In this document: positions 52,930 through 60,673 of the stretch, piece after piece | Numbering within the stretch: position 1 is the stretch's first letter | How the letters are laid out: every line of letters starts with the position of its first letter | From: Psychrobacter sp. UBA3480 | GTDB taxonomy: Bacteria; Pseudomonadota; Gammaproteobacteria; Pseudomonadales; Moraxellaceae | Reading direction: 5' to 3' | NCBI RefSeq assembly: GCF_002377945.1 | Contig: NZ_DFQV01000028.1 | Location: 29,459-93,458, forward strand | Length of the DNA stretch: 64,000 nucleotides | Made by a program: the position numbers and the translations under genes | Notes under the pieces: generated by a model | Told to the model about the DNA's origin: nothing | The model's database searches: none | Seen by the model: the letters and a program-made list of their open reading frames with translations, nothing else

Positions 52930-52986
52930 TTTTTAAAATAAATAGCAAATAAACTTTACTTGTTACTAAAATTTATATATAATTAG
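52930..52986 (+). promoter_or_regulatory. Second-class promoter, twin of 37690-37716
   Basis: TTTTAAAATAAATAGC element followed by the 27-base sequence beginning TTGTTACTAAAATTTATATA that is identical to the one at 37690. It serves the gene at 53023. Confidence 0.6.
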
Positions 52987-53022
52987 TATTAATGATTAAC
53001 TAAATATTTTAAGGAGAAGATC

Positions 53023-53526
53023 ATGAATGTATCATTGCTTAAGCATGTCAAACAAAGAACTGATAATGATTTCAGATGTATTGATGATCATGCTCACACC
53101 TGCATTCTAAAACTAACCGCAGCTGACGCTATCTTTGTTTTAAAGTTTGTTAACATTTCAAAGCCAGCTGCAGTAAAGCAAGTATCTGGAAAAGATCGTA
53201 AGCTAACTCAGGTCGAACTAAAAAGTGCTGAAAATTTCTTAAGTGAGTTTTTGTATGGCGCTATCGGTGAGACTTTACTAGAAGATGAAACCAATGTGCT
53301 TGTAGCAAAAAAAATTACGCGGGCACTGGGCCATGATTCATTTTTTAAGCATTTAATTTTATCTAAAAAACTGATGGTTAGTGGCGAACGCAACTTCATG
53401 CTGGCAGAAGTTGCACACGCGACTGGCTTGGATGTTGCAGACTCTAACGGTTTGGTAGTATCTATTGTGAATCAAGTCACAGAAATCCTAAGAAGCCCTC
53501 TAACAGAAAAAAGAGTAGGTGTGTAA
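53023..53526 (+). CDS. Unknown protein, paralogue of the one at 28430
   Basis: 167 residues. VKQVSGKDRKLTQVELKSAENF matches VKQVSGVSRRVTDEEFSRLNA at 28430, with a similar beta-rich N-terminal part. AAGGAGAAGATC is a strong ribosome-binding site. Its stop overlaps the next start (TAATG), so the two are translationally coupled. Function unknown. Confidence 0.6.
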   Translation: MNVSLLKHVKQRTDNDFRCIDDHAHTCILKLTAADAIFVLKFVNISKPAAVKQVSGKDRKLTQVELKSAENFLSEFLYGAIGETLLEDETNVLVAKKITRALGHDSFFKHLILSKKLMVSGERNFMLAEVAHATGLDVADSNGLVVSIVNQVTEILRSPLTEKRVGV

Positions 53527-53972
53527 TGAATACTTTTAGCCCGGTTAACTTATGCAGAGTAGATAAGCTTGATGAGCAGCTAGCGGCAGCAGCCCAAGAT
53601 ATTATTGGGCAAATTAATTGCACGCTATATACGCACGTTAAGACTTTATTTACAAAGCATCGCTATCACTCGCTGCAAAATATTGAAATCAATAGAATTA
53701 AAAAGCTGTTAAACCTAAAGCTTTACATTGATTTTAAAAAAGATGCTAAAGCGTTATATATTGATCGTTACTACATTGAAACTTTATTGAGTTTCATAAA
53801 AATCAATCAAATCAATTATTCAGCGGGATACTCATTCTTCACTGAGATGTCTAATAGTGTCTATTCGCATCTATTTACCCACGAAGAGAGAGAATGGATT
53901 TCTGATCAGAAAAAATGCTTTGAAGCAGGTGTTGCCGCTAGTGCAAAACAAGAGTTTGCACTAGAAGGGTAA
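53526..53972 (+). CDS. Unknown protein, 148 aa, coupled to upstream gene
   Basis: Not recognised. Helical, basic in the middle (NRIKKLLNLKLYIDFKKDAKALYIDRYYIETLLSF). The start codon overlaps the preceding stop, typical of partners made together. A weak ACCC...GGGT hairpin with seven T at about 54028-54067 may end the unit. Confidence 0.55.
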   Translation: MNTFSPVNLCRVDKLDEQLAAAAQDIIGQINCTLYTHVKTLFTKHRYHSLQNIEINRIKKLLNLKLYIDFKKDAKALYIDRYYIETLLSFIKINQINYSAGYSFFTEMSNSVYSHLFTHEEREWISDQKKCFEAGVAASAKQEFALEG

Positions 53973-54104
53973 TATAAGCGTTAATTGCTTGTTACGTTTA
54001 ATTATATTAATATACCTACTTATTCGACCCGTACCAAAAGCGGCAAGATAAAGTGGGTATTTTTTTGTTTAGAGTTCCAAGGCATTCGTTTATATGGTGA
54101 ATTA

Positions 54105-54797
54105 ATGAAAAGTAGCGCAATCAATATATTTCTACTAGAGACACCGGCCGATGCTGGAGAGCGCTTGCTGAGCTGGCGTTTGAATGCAAAAATAACTCAA
54201 GACGACCTAAGCAAGAAACTAGGTTTGACAAGGCGTTACTCTATTTCTGATTACGAAAGAGGGGAGATACCTATAACAAATGTTATGTACTCATTAGCAG
54301 CCATTATTCTTGGCAAGCATCAGAACACCCCAGGGAACATTCGCATTGATAACAAGACGATCGTTTACGATACGCGTCAGATGCAAACTGACGTAGCTTA
54401 TTTCATCAGCAAAAATCTTAGCAATAAAGGTTGGAGTCTAGAGCGGCTATCGGAACAGAGCGGCATAACAGTAAAAAGGTTAAATGAATATTTAAAGGAT
54501 AAAACAGAACCAAGCCAGAAGGACTGGGCGGGCATACAAATTGCGCTCGATGAATACGCAAGCGGTTTTAATTACTCAAAAGAGCTGATCGCCGCTAGAA
54601 ATAAAGCAAATGTATCCCAGAAAGAGGCGGCCAGGATATCTGGCGTCACATCTCAATCTATTTCTAATTTCGAAAACAACAGAACTATACCGAAATCACA
54701 AACTTGGTCAGCATTGATGTTAGCACTGGGCTTTCATCCTCAAATCACACTAAACAATAAAGAGATTTCAGAAGATAATATTTTTGGCAAAGTCTAA
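54105..54797 (+). CDS. Double helix-turn-helix protein, 230 aa
   Basis: Two XRE modules: about 20-60 (RLLSWRLNAKITQDDLSKKLGLTRRYSISDYERGEIPITN) and 165-210 (LIAARNKANVSQKEAARISGVTSQSISNFENNRTIPKSQTWSALMLALGFHP), with a third HTH-like stretch between (NKGWSLERLSEQSGITVKRLNEYLKDKTEPS). It is a paralogue of 50966. Start 54105 (GGTGA ahead) is preferred over 53985, which lies in non-homologous sequence. A candidate regulator of the cassette promoters. Confidence 0.72.
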   Translation: MKSSAINIFLLETPADAGERLLSWRLNAKITQDDLSKKLGLTRRYSISDYERGEIPITNVMYSLAAIILGKHQNTPGNIRIDNKTIVYDTRQMQTDVAYFISKNLSNKGWSLERLSEQSGITVKRLNEYLKDKTEPSQKDWAGIQIALDEYASGFNYSKELIAARNKANVSQKEAARISGVTSQSISNFENNRTIPKSQTWSALMLALGFHPQITLNNKEISEDNIFGKV

Positions 54798-54854
54798 CGG
54801 CATTGCCATCTAATCACTTAGGTATAACCACTTGATTAACTCTAAAGGGATAAA

Positions 54855-55610
54855 ATGAAAATATCAGAACCAACTAACTGCGAACTAATAAAGTTCTCCA
54901 AAGAAAGAAAAACCGCACTGATTGCAGAAATGAAAAAGCTTATATCGCTAAGTGCGGCATGCGAATACTATCTTGCGTCTCTATGCGAACGAACCGACAT
55001 CACTGTTTCGTTTGATAAATTCAATCCTAAAGAGTTATCAAGATGGTCTCGCGAATGGGCCAGTCAGGAGCGCTTTAAAAAGCAGGGCGCATTGCAGCAA
55101 ATACTCTATTCAGGACTTGGTATGATATTTAAAGCCAATGACCCAGTAATCGCAAACCTCTCTTACTGTTATATTGATGTCGCCCAAAAACTCATGTTTT
55201 ATTCAGGGGATTTTGAGAGTAGTAGAGATTACTTGCAGGCTTTCACTGATTGCTGCAGGGACGAAATAGAAGGCTCTATTAATATAGAGCGGCATGACCA
55301 GTTTAAAACAAAAGAGTTCGTGCCAGCAATAGAAGAGCATGAGATAACGCTTAGTGTTGATGAGTGTTTTTTTGTTGTGAAGCTAAAAAAATCATCAGAT
55401 AAAAAGGGTGCGTTGATTTACTCGATACAGCCTCAACAGCTTGATGAAAGCAACGAGCGATCAGTACTATACAGATTAACAATGTCATACTTGAAGGATA
55501 TAGTCGGATTATTTGCTTGCGCGCTATGGGTTGATACAACTGGAGAGCAGGTATCGGGCTTTATGGAAGTTTCAATGATTGAATTCACCAAAAGTAGGGT
55601 AGTTGGCTAA
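54855..55610 (+). CDS. Unknown protein, 251 aa
   Basis: Not recognised. Several cysteines (CEYYLASLCERTD, TDCCRDE) and a beta-rich region from about 160. AAAGGGATAAA precedes the ATG. It follows the double-HTH gene by about 60 bases and ends in a terminator shared with the convergent membrane-protein gene. Confidence 0.5.
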   Translation: MKISEPTNCELIKFSKERKTALIAEMKKLISLSAACEYYLASLCERTDITVSFDKFNPKELSRWSREWASQERFKKQGALQQILYSGLGMIFKANDPVIANLSYCYIDVAQKLMFYSGDFESSRDYLQAFTDCCRDEIEGSINIERHDQFKTKEFVPAIEEHEITLSVDECFFVVKLKKSSDKKGALIYSIQPQQLDESNERSVLYRLTMSYLKDIVGLFACALWVDTTGEQVSGFMEVSMIEFTKSRVVG

Positions 55611-55625
55611 TACCTTATTTTTCTC

Positions 55626-55673
55626 AAAAAAAGAGGACTCAAACCTAAAGACAGGTGGAGTCCTCTTTTTTTT
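55626..55673. terminator. Terminator between convergent genes
   Basis: AGAGGACT/AGTCCTCT stem with eight T on the plus strand and A-run on the other side. Confidence 0.85.
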
Positions 55674-55681
55674 GCAGGTTT

Positions 55682-56197
55682 TTAGAATACCCAGCTTAGT
55701 ATCAATACAGCTACGAACCAAAGAAAAGCAATGATCGCAGGACCTATGGTGATGGCAGCAAAGCCTGCACTATCTTCAAACTTCTCACTAATAGTTTTAG
55801 CAATGTAAGCATAGATAGATAGAACAAAAAGAGAGTAGAAAGCGATGCCGATCAACGAAAATATCAAATTTAAGTTAGGGTACGGGGTTAGTTCTAAAAG
55901 CTTTAACCAGCGCCAAACCAAGCCAACACTCTGAATGGGTAAGTTGAAAAAGTAGTGATAAAAGGCGGCGATGATATTATAAGGAAAATCAAAGGCGGCA
56001 TAATTCTTGATAGCGCCACTAAGCCAGTAAATAGCGAAACACAAGCCAGCTATAGGCACCGCAACAGCAAGGCGGATAGCGTTCATGTCATGTATTGTTG
56101 CGTAAGAAACCAAGCTTCCGTCCGAGTAGCGGCCAGTACCAAGTACCTTGCTAGCATTAATAAGGTTGTTGCTATTGGAGTTCATATCATTATTCAT
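55682..56197 (-). CDS. Three-helix membrane protein with a Cas12a-type repeat in its leader
   Basis: 171 residues with hydrophobic segments near 40-60, 105-130 and 145-170 and a polar N-terminus. IIAAFYHYFFNLP...LELTPY marks it as a paralogue of the protein at 44155. Start 56197 is chosen because GAGGTG precedes it; the ATG at 56209 overlaps the repeat. Directly upstream, 56208-56227 on this strand reads as a complete Cas12a crRNA handle, so the Shine-Dalgarno and first codons occupy the guide position. A TATAAT box lies at 56293-56298. Function unknown; a membrane-acting toxin kept silent by Cas12a is one testable idea. Confidence 0.65.
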   Translation of the reverse strand: MNNDMNSNSNNLINASKVLGTGRYSDGSLVSYATIHDMNAIRLAVAVPIAGLCFAIYWLSGAIKNYAAFDFPYNIIAAFYHYFFNLPIQSVGLVWRWLKLLELTPYPNLNLIFSLIGIAFYSLFVLSIYAYIAKTISEKFEDSAGFAAITIGPAIIAFLWFVAVLILSWVF

Positions 56198-56207
56198 ACA
56201 GCACCTC

Positions 56208-56243
56208 ATCTACACTTAGTAGAAATTGATTAAGTCGCATCAA
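56208..56243 (-). CRISPR. Solitary Cas12a-type CRISPR repeat
   Basis: The last 20 bases, AATTTCTACTAAGTGTAGAT (56227 to 56208), equal the crRNA handle of Lachnospiraceae Cas12a as I remember it and fit the TCTACTnnnnGTAGAT rule of all type V-A repeats. The preceding 16 bases (TTGATGCGACTTAATC) bring it to the usual 36-base repeat length and loosely resemble the 5' half of Moraxella repeats. There is no second copy, so this is not an array. Confidence 0.7.
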
Positions 56244-56386
56244 GGATTTACAAACCTTATTAAAACGAAGCTATTTATTAAAATATACATTGATTATAAC
56301 ATATTTTCTATTATTATTTATAGCAATGTTTTCTTTTTTTTAGAGTTCAATCCCTCTTGTACCAAAGGAATCAGAATATTTTTATA

Positions 56387-56465
56387 TTAAATTAAATAGT
56401 ATTAAAGGTTGATTTTGTACGATTTATTGGTTATAATAAGTTATTGGTTAGGCAGTTAGCCAACC
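56387..56465 (+). promoter_or_regulatory. Cassette promoter and leader hairpin for the gene at 56493
   Basis: TTAAATTAAATAG element, TTGATT, spacer with GTACGATTTATTGG, TATAAT at 56432-56437, then GGTT-A-GGC-AGTTA-GCC-AACC (56446-56465), fully paired. Confidence 0.85.
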
Positions 56466-56492
56466 ATAAAACTATCAATTGGAGCAAATTTT

Positions 56493-57020
56493 ATGAATTC
56501 AGAAAAAAGAACAGCGTTGATCGCAGCAATAACAGCAGCGGCATCAAGCAAGATGAATCCAATCAGTATTGTAGCGGAGGATAATTACGCAAACTTCAAA
56601 CCAATGTTGAACGACGATGGCACCTACAGTATCTTTGCTGCCGTAGAAATCAAAACGGCTTTCGAGCCTGTACCTGATTTCAAATACAACTTTGCAGATA
56701 TCAGCTTTGAGGTTCAGTTTGAGCAATGCACGTACAATGCAGACAGTAAGCAGTACGAACAAGCCATTGACGAAACAAGTTACCACATCAGCTATGGCGA
56801 TTTAGAAAACAACATTATGTTTGGCTACGCTGATAGCGCAGATTTAGAGAGCTGCGTTTGGGCAGATGAGGGTATTGATGAGATAAGCGATGCAGAGGAC
56901 AATAGTATGTCTGTAGAAATCCTGCACTCATTGTTCCATACAACAGATAATGAGGTTGAGATTATCACAGCGATATTTGATAAAGTCAGCAAAACGACAG
57001 ATGCGCCGGATGCTGCGTAA
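56493..57020 (+). CDS. Cassette family A protein, 175 aa
   Basis: FEPVPDFKYNFADISFEVQFEQCTYN is the clearest version of the family A block shared with 37768, 43556, 58012 and 63066. Strongly acidic C-terminal half (DSADLESCVWADEGIDEISDAEDN). GGAGC precedes the ATG. One-gene cassette with shared promoter, hairpin and terminator. Function unknown. Confidence 0.65.
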   Translation: MNSEKRTALIAAITAAASSKMNPISIVAEDNYANFKPMLNDDGTYSIFAAVEIKTAFEPVPDFKYNFADISFEVQFEQCTYNADSKQYEQAIDETSYHISYGDLENNIMFGYADSADLESCVWADEGIDEISDAEDNSMSVEILHSLFHTTDNEVEIITAIFDKVSKTTDAPDAA

Positions 57021-57040
57021 GCGCCTTTAACGCATCCTCA

Positions 57041-57071
57041 AAGCCGTTCTAGCTACTAGGACGGCTTTTTT
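57041..57071 (+). terminator. Terminator of the recurrent cassette type
   Basis: Same sequence as at 40762. The bases that follow (GCCTGCAGCAGATGAGAGAATC) recur in altered form after the terminator at 62808. Confidence 0.85.
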
Positions 57072-57218
57072 GTGCGTGAAGCCCGCCTGCAGCAGATGAG
57101 AGAATCCTAGTGCTATGGTCATAGGGTAGCTATGGCATTAACAGACAAAAGCGCCGGTAACAGGTCTGTTTAATCACTTATCGCCAGTGGGTTTCAAATA
57201 AAAAATTGCATATAAAGC

Positions 57219-57276
57219 TTGTTTTTGTACGACTTATTGGGTATAATAAGTTATCGATTAGGCAATAGCGCCAATC
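57219..57276 (+). promoter_or_regulatory. Cassette promoter and leader hairpin for the gene at 57298
   Basis: TTGTTT, 17-bp spacer with GTACGACTTATTGGG, TATAAT at 57242-57247, then GATT-A-GGC-aatagc-GCC-AATC (57256-57276). Confidence 0.8.
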
Positions 57277-57297
57277 ATAAATATTAAGGTCAAAATT

Positions 57298-57948
57298 ATG
57301 TTAAAACCGATCATCGAACCAAATGCCAAGATTGAAAAACGACTGGCCGCCCATGGTCTTATTCTTTCCATGGACTACGACTCAAATACTGTGCCTGGCA
57401 CCAAAAATATGATTGCCCAGGTAAACTCTTCTAATCTAGCTATATGTAAAACACAAGCTGTGTCAGAAGCGACATTAGATAGTACGGTAAACACTATGAT
57501 CGATGAAATAGTAGGGCAGATTGACACAAGCCACGCCAACAGCATTCAAGTGAACATAGAGTTCGCTTATAATTTTAAAAATACTGATAACTATATTTCA
57601 GATTTAAACGAAATCATCAACGAGCGCTACGGCTTCAAAATGGCAGTTGGCACCGTTGAACAAGACGATTTTTTCGATAAGTTGACCGTAAGTCTTGATA
57701 GTATTCCGCCTTTCATCAACATGGCGAATGCCTCACCAATTAAATTAACCGCTGCTATGATGCAAAATATCGGTGAAGTTATAGAAATTGGATATCATCA
57801 GCCACCAAAATCACAAGAAGAGGTTTTGGCGCTGCTTAGAACAGAGTCTACCTATGACAGATGGTCGCCTATGCTGAAAGAAGCATTGTTTATGACATTG
57901 CTTGAGAATATTGGTGGTGTAAACCTCATATACACTGCGAATAAATAA
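57298..57948 (+). CDS. Unknown cassette protein, 216 aa
   Basis: Not recognised. Starts MLKPIIEPNAKIEKRLAAHGLIL and contains a beta-rich middle (NSIQVNIEFAYNF) and a helical C-terminus. Shared promoter and hairpin; the ribosome-binding site (AAGG) is close to the ATG. It forms a two-gene unit with 58012, separated by 63 bases that include another copy of the hairpin. Confidence 0.6.
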   Translation: MLKPIIEPNAKIEKRLAAHGLILSMDYDSNTVPGTKNMIAQVNSSNLAICKTQAVSEATLDSTVNTMIDEIVGQIDTSHANSIQVNIEFAYNFKNTDNYISDLNEIINERYGFKMAVGTVEQDDFFDKLTVSLDSIPPFINMANASPIKLTAAMMQNIGEVIEIGYHQPPKSQEEVLALLRTESTYDRWSPMLKEALFMTLLENIGGVNLIYTANK

Positions 57949-57971
57949 GATTTTAGGACTGAAAAATAAGA

Positions 57972-57988
57972 GATAGGCATCTGCCATC
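57972..57988 (+). promoter_or_regulatory. Intercistronic copy of the leader hairpin
   Basis: GAT-A-GGC-ATCT-GCC-ATC between two genes, without promoter elements. It shows that the hairpin is kept apart from the promoter and so probably acts as RNA. Confidence 0.65.
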
Positions 57989-58011
57989 CCCAATCAAATA
58001 AGGCAAATATT

Positions 58012-58527
58012 ATGAATATGCAGACAAAACAGTTAGCAATCTCCGCAATTTCTGCAGCGATCACACAAAAACTCTCTGACCAAGCATTTATGCCATCAGT
58101 AACAAGCATAGAGCCTTACGAGCAAGATGAAGGTTTGTTTTCAATCACAGGCATTGTAGGTATCGAAGTGAAGATAGATGCTGTTCCGGGCTTAGATGCC
58201 ACCCATGTCGATGTAGCCTTTGAGTGCTTATTCAAAGACTGTAAAATTGATAAAAAGACGCTCGAATATACAGGCGGCTCAGACAATTACCAATTTGTTA
58301 TTGGTGAGTTAGATCACAATCTGACACTGGCAACTACTACAGGCACTCCTGATGTGCATGACTGGCGCTATCAAGAGCTTTCAAACCCAAACGGTAAAGA
58401 CAGAAGTGATATAACTAAAGCGGCGCTATCCGAAGCGCTTGCCCGCCTAGAGGATTCTAGAAAAAAAGAGCTTTTAGTCGGCATTTTTGAGATTCTAAAA
58501 AAAGAAAGTCCAGTCCATATTGCCTAA
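58012..58527 (+). CDS. Cassette family A protein, 171 aa
   Basis: IDAVPGLDATHVDVAFECLFKDCKID corresponds to the family A block (V-P...strand...F-x-x-C). N-terminal helix LAISAISAAITQKL resembles ALIAAITAAASSK in the 56493 protein. Preceded by the intercistronic hairpin and AAGG. Probably co-transcribed with 57298. Function unknown. Confidence 0.6.
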   Translation: MNMQTKQLAISAISAAITQKLSDQAFMPSVTSIEPYEQDEGLFSITGIVGIEVKIDAVPGLDATHVDVAFECLFKDCKIDKKTLEYTGGSDNYQFVIGELDHNLTLATTTGTPDVHDWRYQELSNPNGKDRSDITKAALSEALARLEDSRKKELLVGIFEILKKESPVHIA

Positions 58528-58614
58528 TACATAACAACACCTGATCTCTACGCAATAAAACGCGTGGTTTTCAGGTATCATTCGATAAATAAAGTAATTC
58601 AGTGAGGCTGTATC

Positions 58615-59175
58615 ATGAGTCACATCAATCACCCAAGCTTTCTTGGTAAAGAGAAAGTATCCGAGAAGCCTATATTAATTGGCCATTTATTCAAAGATGT
58701 TAAGTTTAGACATAATGGCTGGGTACAAGGCAATACCTTGTATAAAGGTTTTTTTGAACATGGCAAGGTTAAGATTTGGATCAATAGGCATATCTCTCTG
58801 AGTCGTGATGAAATTTCAATGGGGTTAAGACATCCTCGTGAGTTCGCATCATTTAGCGCCAATGAAATCTTAAAAATCGTCTATAAAGATGTAAACATTA
58901 GAGATTTCACTATTGAGCAACTTGAGCATCTGGTTAAAAAAAACGACAATTTGGCGAAATTAAGCGATGCTGAAAAAATGGTATTAAGATCAGATTGTAT
59001 AATGTACGAAAAGATCCTAACTAAACGGTACGACGATATAAAAAATCAAGGTGCCCAGGGTGCAGTGCCTGATGCCTTTGCTATACATAACCTGAGACAA
59101 GATATGGCACTCTTTAGCATGGAGGCAGATATGACAATCCGTGGGATTGCTGCAGGCATTTATGATTATGATTAA
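58615..59175 (+). CDS. Unknown protein, 186 aa
   Basis: Not recognised. Basic first half (FKDVKFRHNGWVQGNTLYKGFFEHGKVKIWINRHISLSRDE) and a helical second half. GTGAGG precedes the ATG. Ends in a terminator whose T-run leads into the next cassette promoter. Confidence 0.55.
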   Translation: MSHINHPSFLGKEKVSEKPILIGHLFKDVKFRHNGWVQGNTLYKGFFEHGKVKIWINRHISLSRDEISMGLRHPREFASFSANEILKIVYKDVNIRDFTIEQLEHLVKKNDNLAKLSDAEKMVLRSDCIMYEKILTKRYDDIKNQGAQGAVPDAFAIHNLRQDMALFSMEADMTIRGIAAGIYDYD

Positions 59176-59199
59176 CCGCTTTAATAAGCGGTTTTTTTA
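59174..59199 (+). terminator. Rho-independent terminator
   Basis: AACCGCTT-taat-AAGCGGTT with seven T. Confidence 0.9.
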
Positions 59200-59209
59200 G
59201 CGTTAATGC

Positions 59210-59267
59210 GTGCAATAGTACGACTTATTTGGTATAATAGTTACAAGAGATAGGCGGTAAGTCGTCT
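59210..59267 (+). promoter_or_regulatory. Cassette promoter and leader hairpin for the gene at 59298
   Basis: Weak -35 (GTGCAA), spacer with GTACGACTTATTTGG, TATAAT at 59233-59238, then AGAT-A-GGC-GGTAA-GTC-GTCT with G-T pairs. Confidence 0.7.
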
Positions 59268-59297
59268 TGATTTTAACTAACCCTTTGGAAGAAAATC

Positions 59298-59843
59298 ATG
59301 ATTGCATCATTTGAAAAAACTGAAATTAACAGTGTTATGCCAAGCGAGCTACTTGGCACGCCAGCAGAGCTAGCTAGTAGCGTAATCAACATGCTAGGGG
59401 TGAGTTTAGAGAGCTTGAAGGATATCAAGCAGTATATAAGCAATAAAGGAGCTTCATTCCTTGAAGAAAGTGGTGATGTTGAATGGGAATGTATGATTGT
59501 AGGAACGGGCCAAGACTTGTTTTATGTGCGACCTATGCTGAGCGAGAGTTATTACGACTGCTACAAGGATGATGAGTGCGTAGGAGCGGGAATGGATTCA
59601 TATCAGCTTGGGTTAGTTGCGAGTACTATCGGCCTTCACGAATATGGAGTCAAAACAAAAAACGAAAAGCTTGTGGATAAGGCCTTATTACTTGCTGGAC
59701 ATGTAGAGTGTACGACAGGAGATCTAATTAGCGGTTACGCTAAAGCCAATCCTGACTGGATTGAAGATTCCCACGAAGAGCCTGAGCATATCGTACTAGC
59801 TGCAAGCTTTCTTTGCGACTTTCAAGCGTGGTTCTACAGATAA
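59298..59843 (+). CDS. Unknown acidic cassette protein, 181 aa
   Basis: GMDSYQLGLVASTIGLHEYGVKTKNEKLVDKALLLAGHVE...NPDWIED recalls the C-terminal layout of ArdB/KlcA-type antirestriction proteins (a Gly-Leu-Val helix, then LxxxxxxLRxx...HP), but the match is too weak to assign. Strongly acidic. Shared promoter and hairpin; GGAAG precedes the ATG. Confidence 0.55.
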   Translation: MIASFEKTEINSVMPSELLGTPAELASSVINMLGVSLESLKDIKQYISNKGASFLEESGDVEWECMIVGTGQDLFYVRPMLSESYYDCYKDDECVGAGMDSYQLGLVASTIGLHEYGVKTKNEKLVDKALLLAGHVECTTGDLISGYAKANPDWIEDSHEEPEHIVLAASFLCDFQAWFYR

Positions 59844-59904
59844 CAGAATACAATAACCAATCGCCAAATTTGCACACCCAAAACTCAGCATAAGAGATCT
59901 AGCT

Positions 59905-60567
59905 ATGAGAAATACTGACAACGTAGAAACAAGTACTACCAACACTACAAGAGAAAACCACCACAAACCTGCCAGCGATAACGCCAAGACATTGGCGGAG
60001 AGACTAGAGCAGTCCTTGGATGAGAACAACCTAAAGCAAGTAGATGTGTCAAAGGCGCTAAAAGTTAGTAAGGCAGCCGTCAGTAAATGGCTCTCCGGTG
60101 CATCAGAGCCATCGCGACAATACTCAGACATGTTGGCTGAGCTGTTGAATATAAACGTAGACTGGTTGTGTTATGGCGAAGGAGCCAAGGAAAAATTACT
60201 GCGCGACGATATATTCGTACATCCGACAGAAAACTGTTCGATTGATGATCATTATGTTGTTGTTGATGATAGCGACGACCTATCGTTTCTTGGGCGATTA
60301 CTCGCTAAGATCGATACGCGCAAAAAAGACACAGTTATCACGTATGCTTTTTATGAGACAGCGGGTGGTAGTTTTATTGGCAGCATAGAAGAGATGAGTG
60401 CTTCAAATAACGATGTAATTAGTTCAGATGGGGCGGTGTTTAATACTGAAAATCCGTCGGAGGACATCGGTAACATGATTTATAGTTTTTTTGGTAAAAG
60501 TCCCATGGCCAAAATTTTGTATAAAAAAATCCCTATTGAGGTCAAGTACTTTATAACCATTGACTAA
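59905..60567 (+). CDS. XRE-family repressor-like protein, 220 aa
   Basis: After a polar start, residues 30-85 form an XRE helix-turn-helix (LAERLEQSLDENNLKQVDVSKALKVSKAAVSKWLSGASEPS...LAELLNINVDWLCYGEG), the layout of phage CI-like repressors. The C-terminal half has no visible peptidase site (no Ser-Lys pair), so it is unlikely to be SOS-cleavable. It is a candidate for the GTACGACTT regulator. It follows the 59298 gene by about 60 bases. Confidence 0.72.
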   Translation: MRNTDNVETSTTNTTRENHHKPASDNAKTLAERLEQSLDENNLKQVDVSKALKVSKAAVSKWLSGASEPSRQYSDMLAELLNINVDWLCYGEGAKEKLLRDDIFVHPTENCSIDDHYVVVDDSDDLSFLGRLLAKIDTRKKDTVITYAFYETAGGSFIGSIEEMSASNNDVISSDGAVFNTENPSEDIGNMIYSFFGKSPMAKILYKKIPIEVKYFITID

Positions 60568-60587
60568 GCGCGCAGACCACCAGTATA

Positions 60588-60672
60588 TTTTTAAAATAAA
60601 TAGCGATAAGCCTTGTTATAGTACGACTTATTGGGTATAATTAATTATAATCAATATACAAACAAGGTTTGT
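60588..60672 (+). promoter_or_regulatory. Cassette promoter with hairpin around the ribosome-binding site
   Basis: TTTTAAAATAAATAGC element, TTGTTA, 17-bp spacer with GTACGACTTATTGGG, TATAAT at 60636-60641. Instead of the usual hairpin, ACAAAC-AAG-GTTTGT (60658-60672) folds over the AAGG just before the ATG. Confidence 0.75.
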
Positions 60673-60673
60673 T

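Noticed and set aside
59796..60131. 111-codon minus-strand frame
   Set aside because: Overlaps the ends of two supported plus-strand genes, with no initiation signals.
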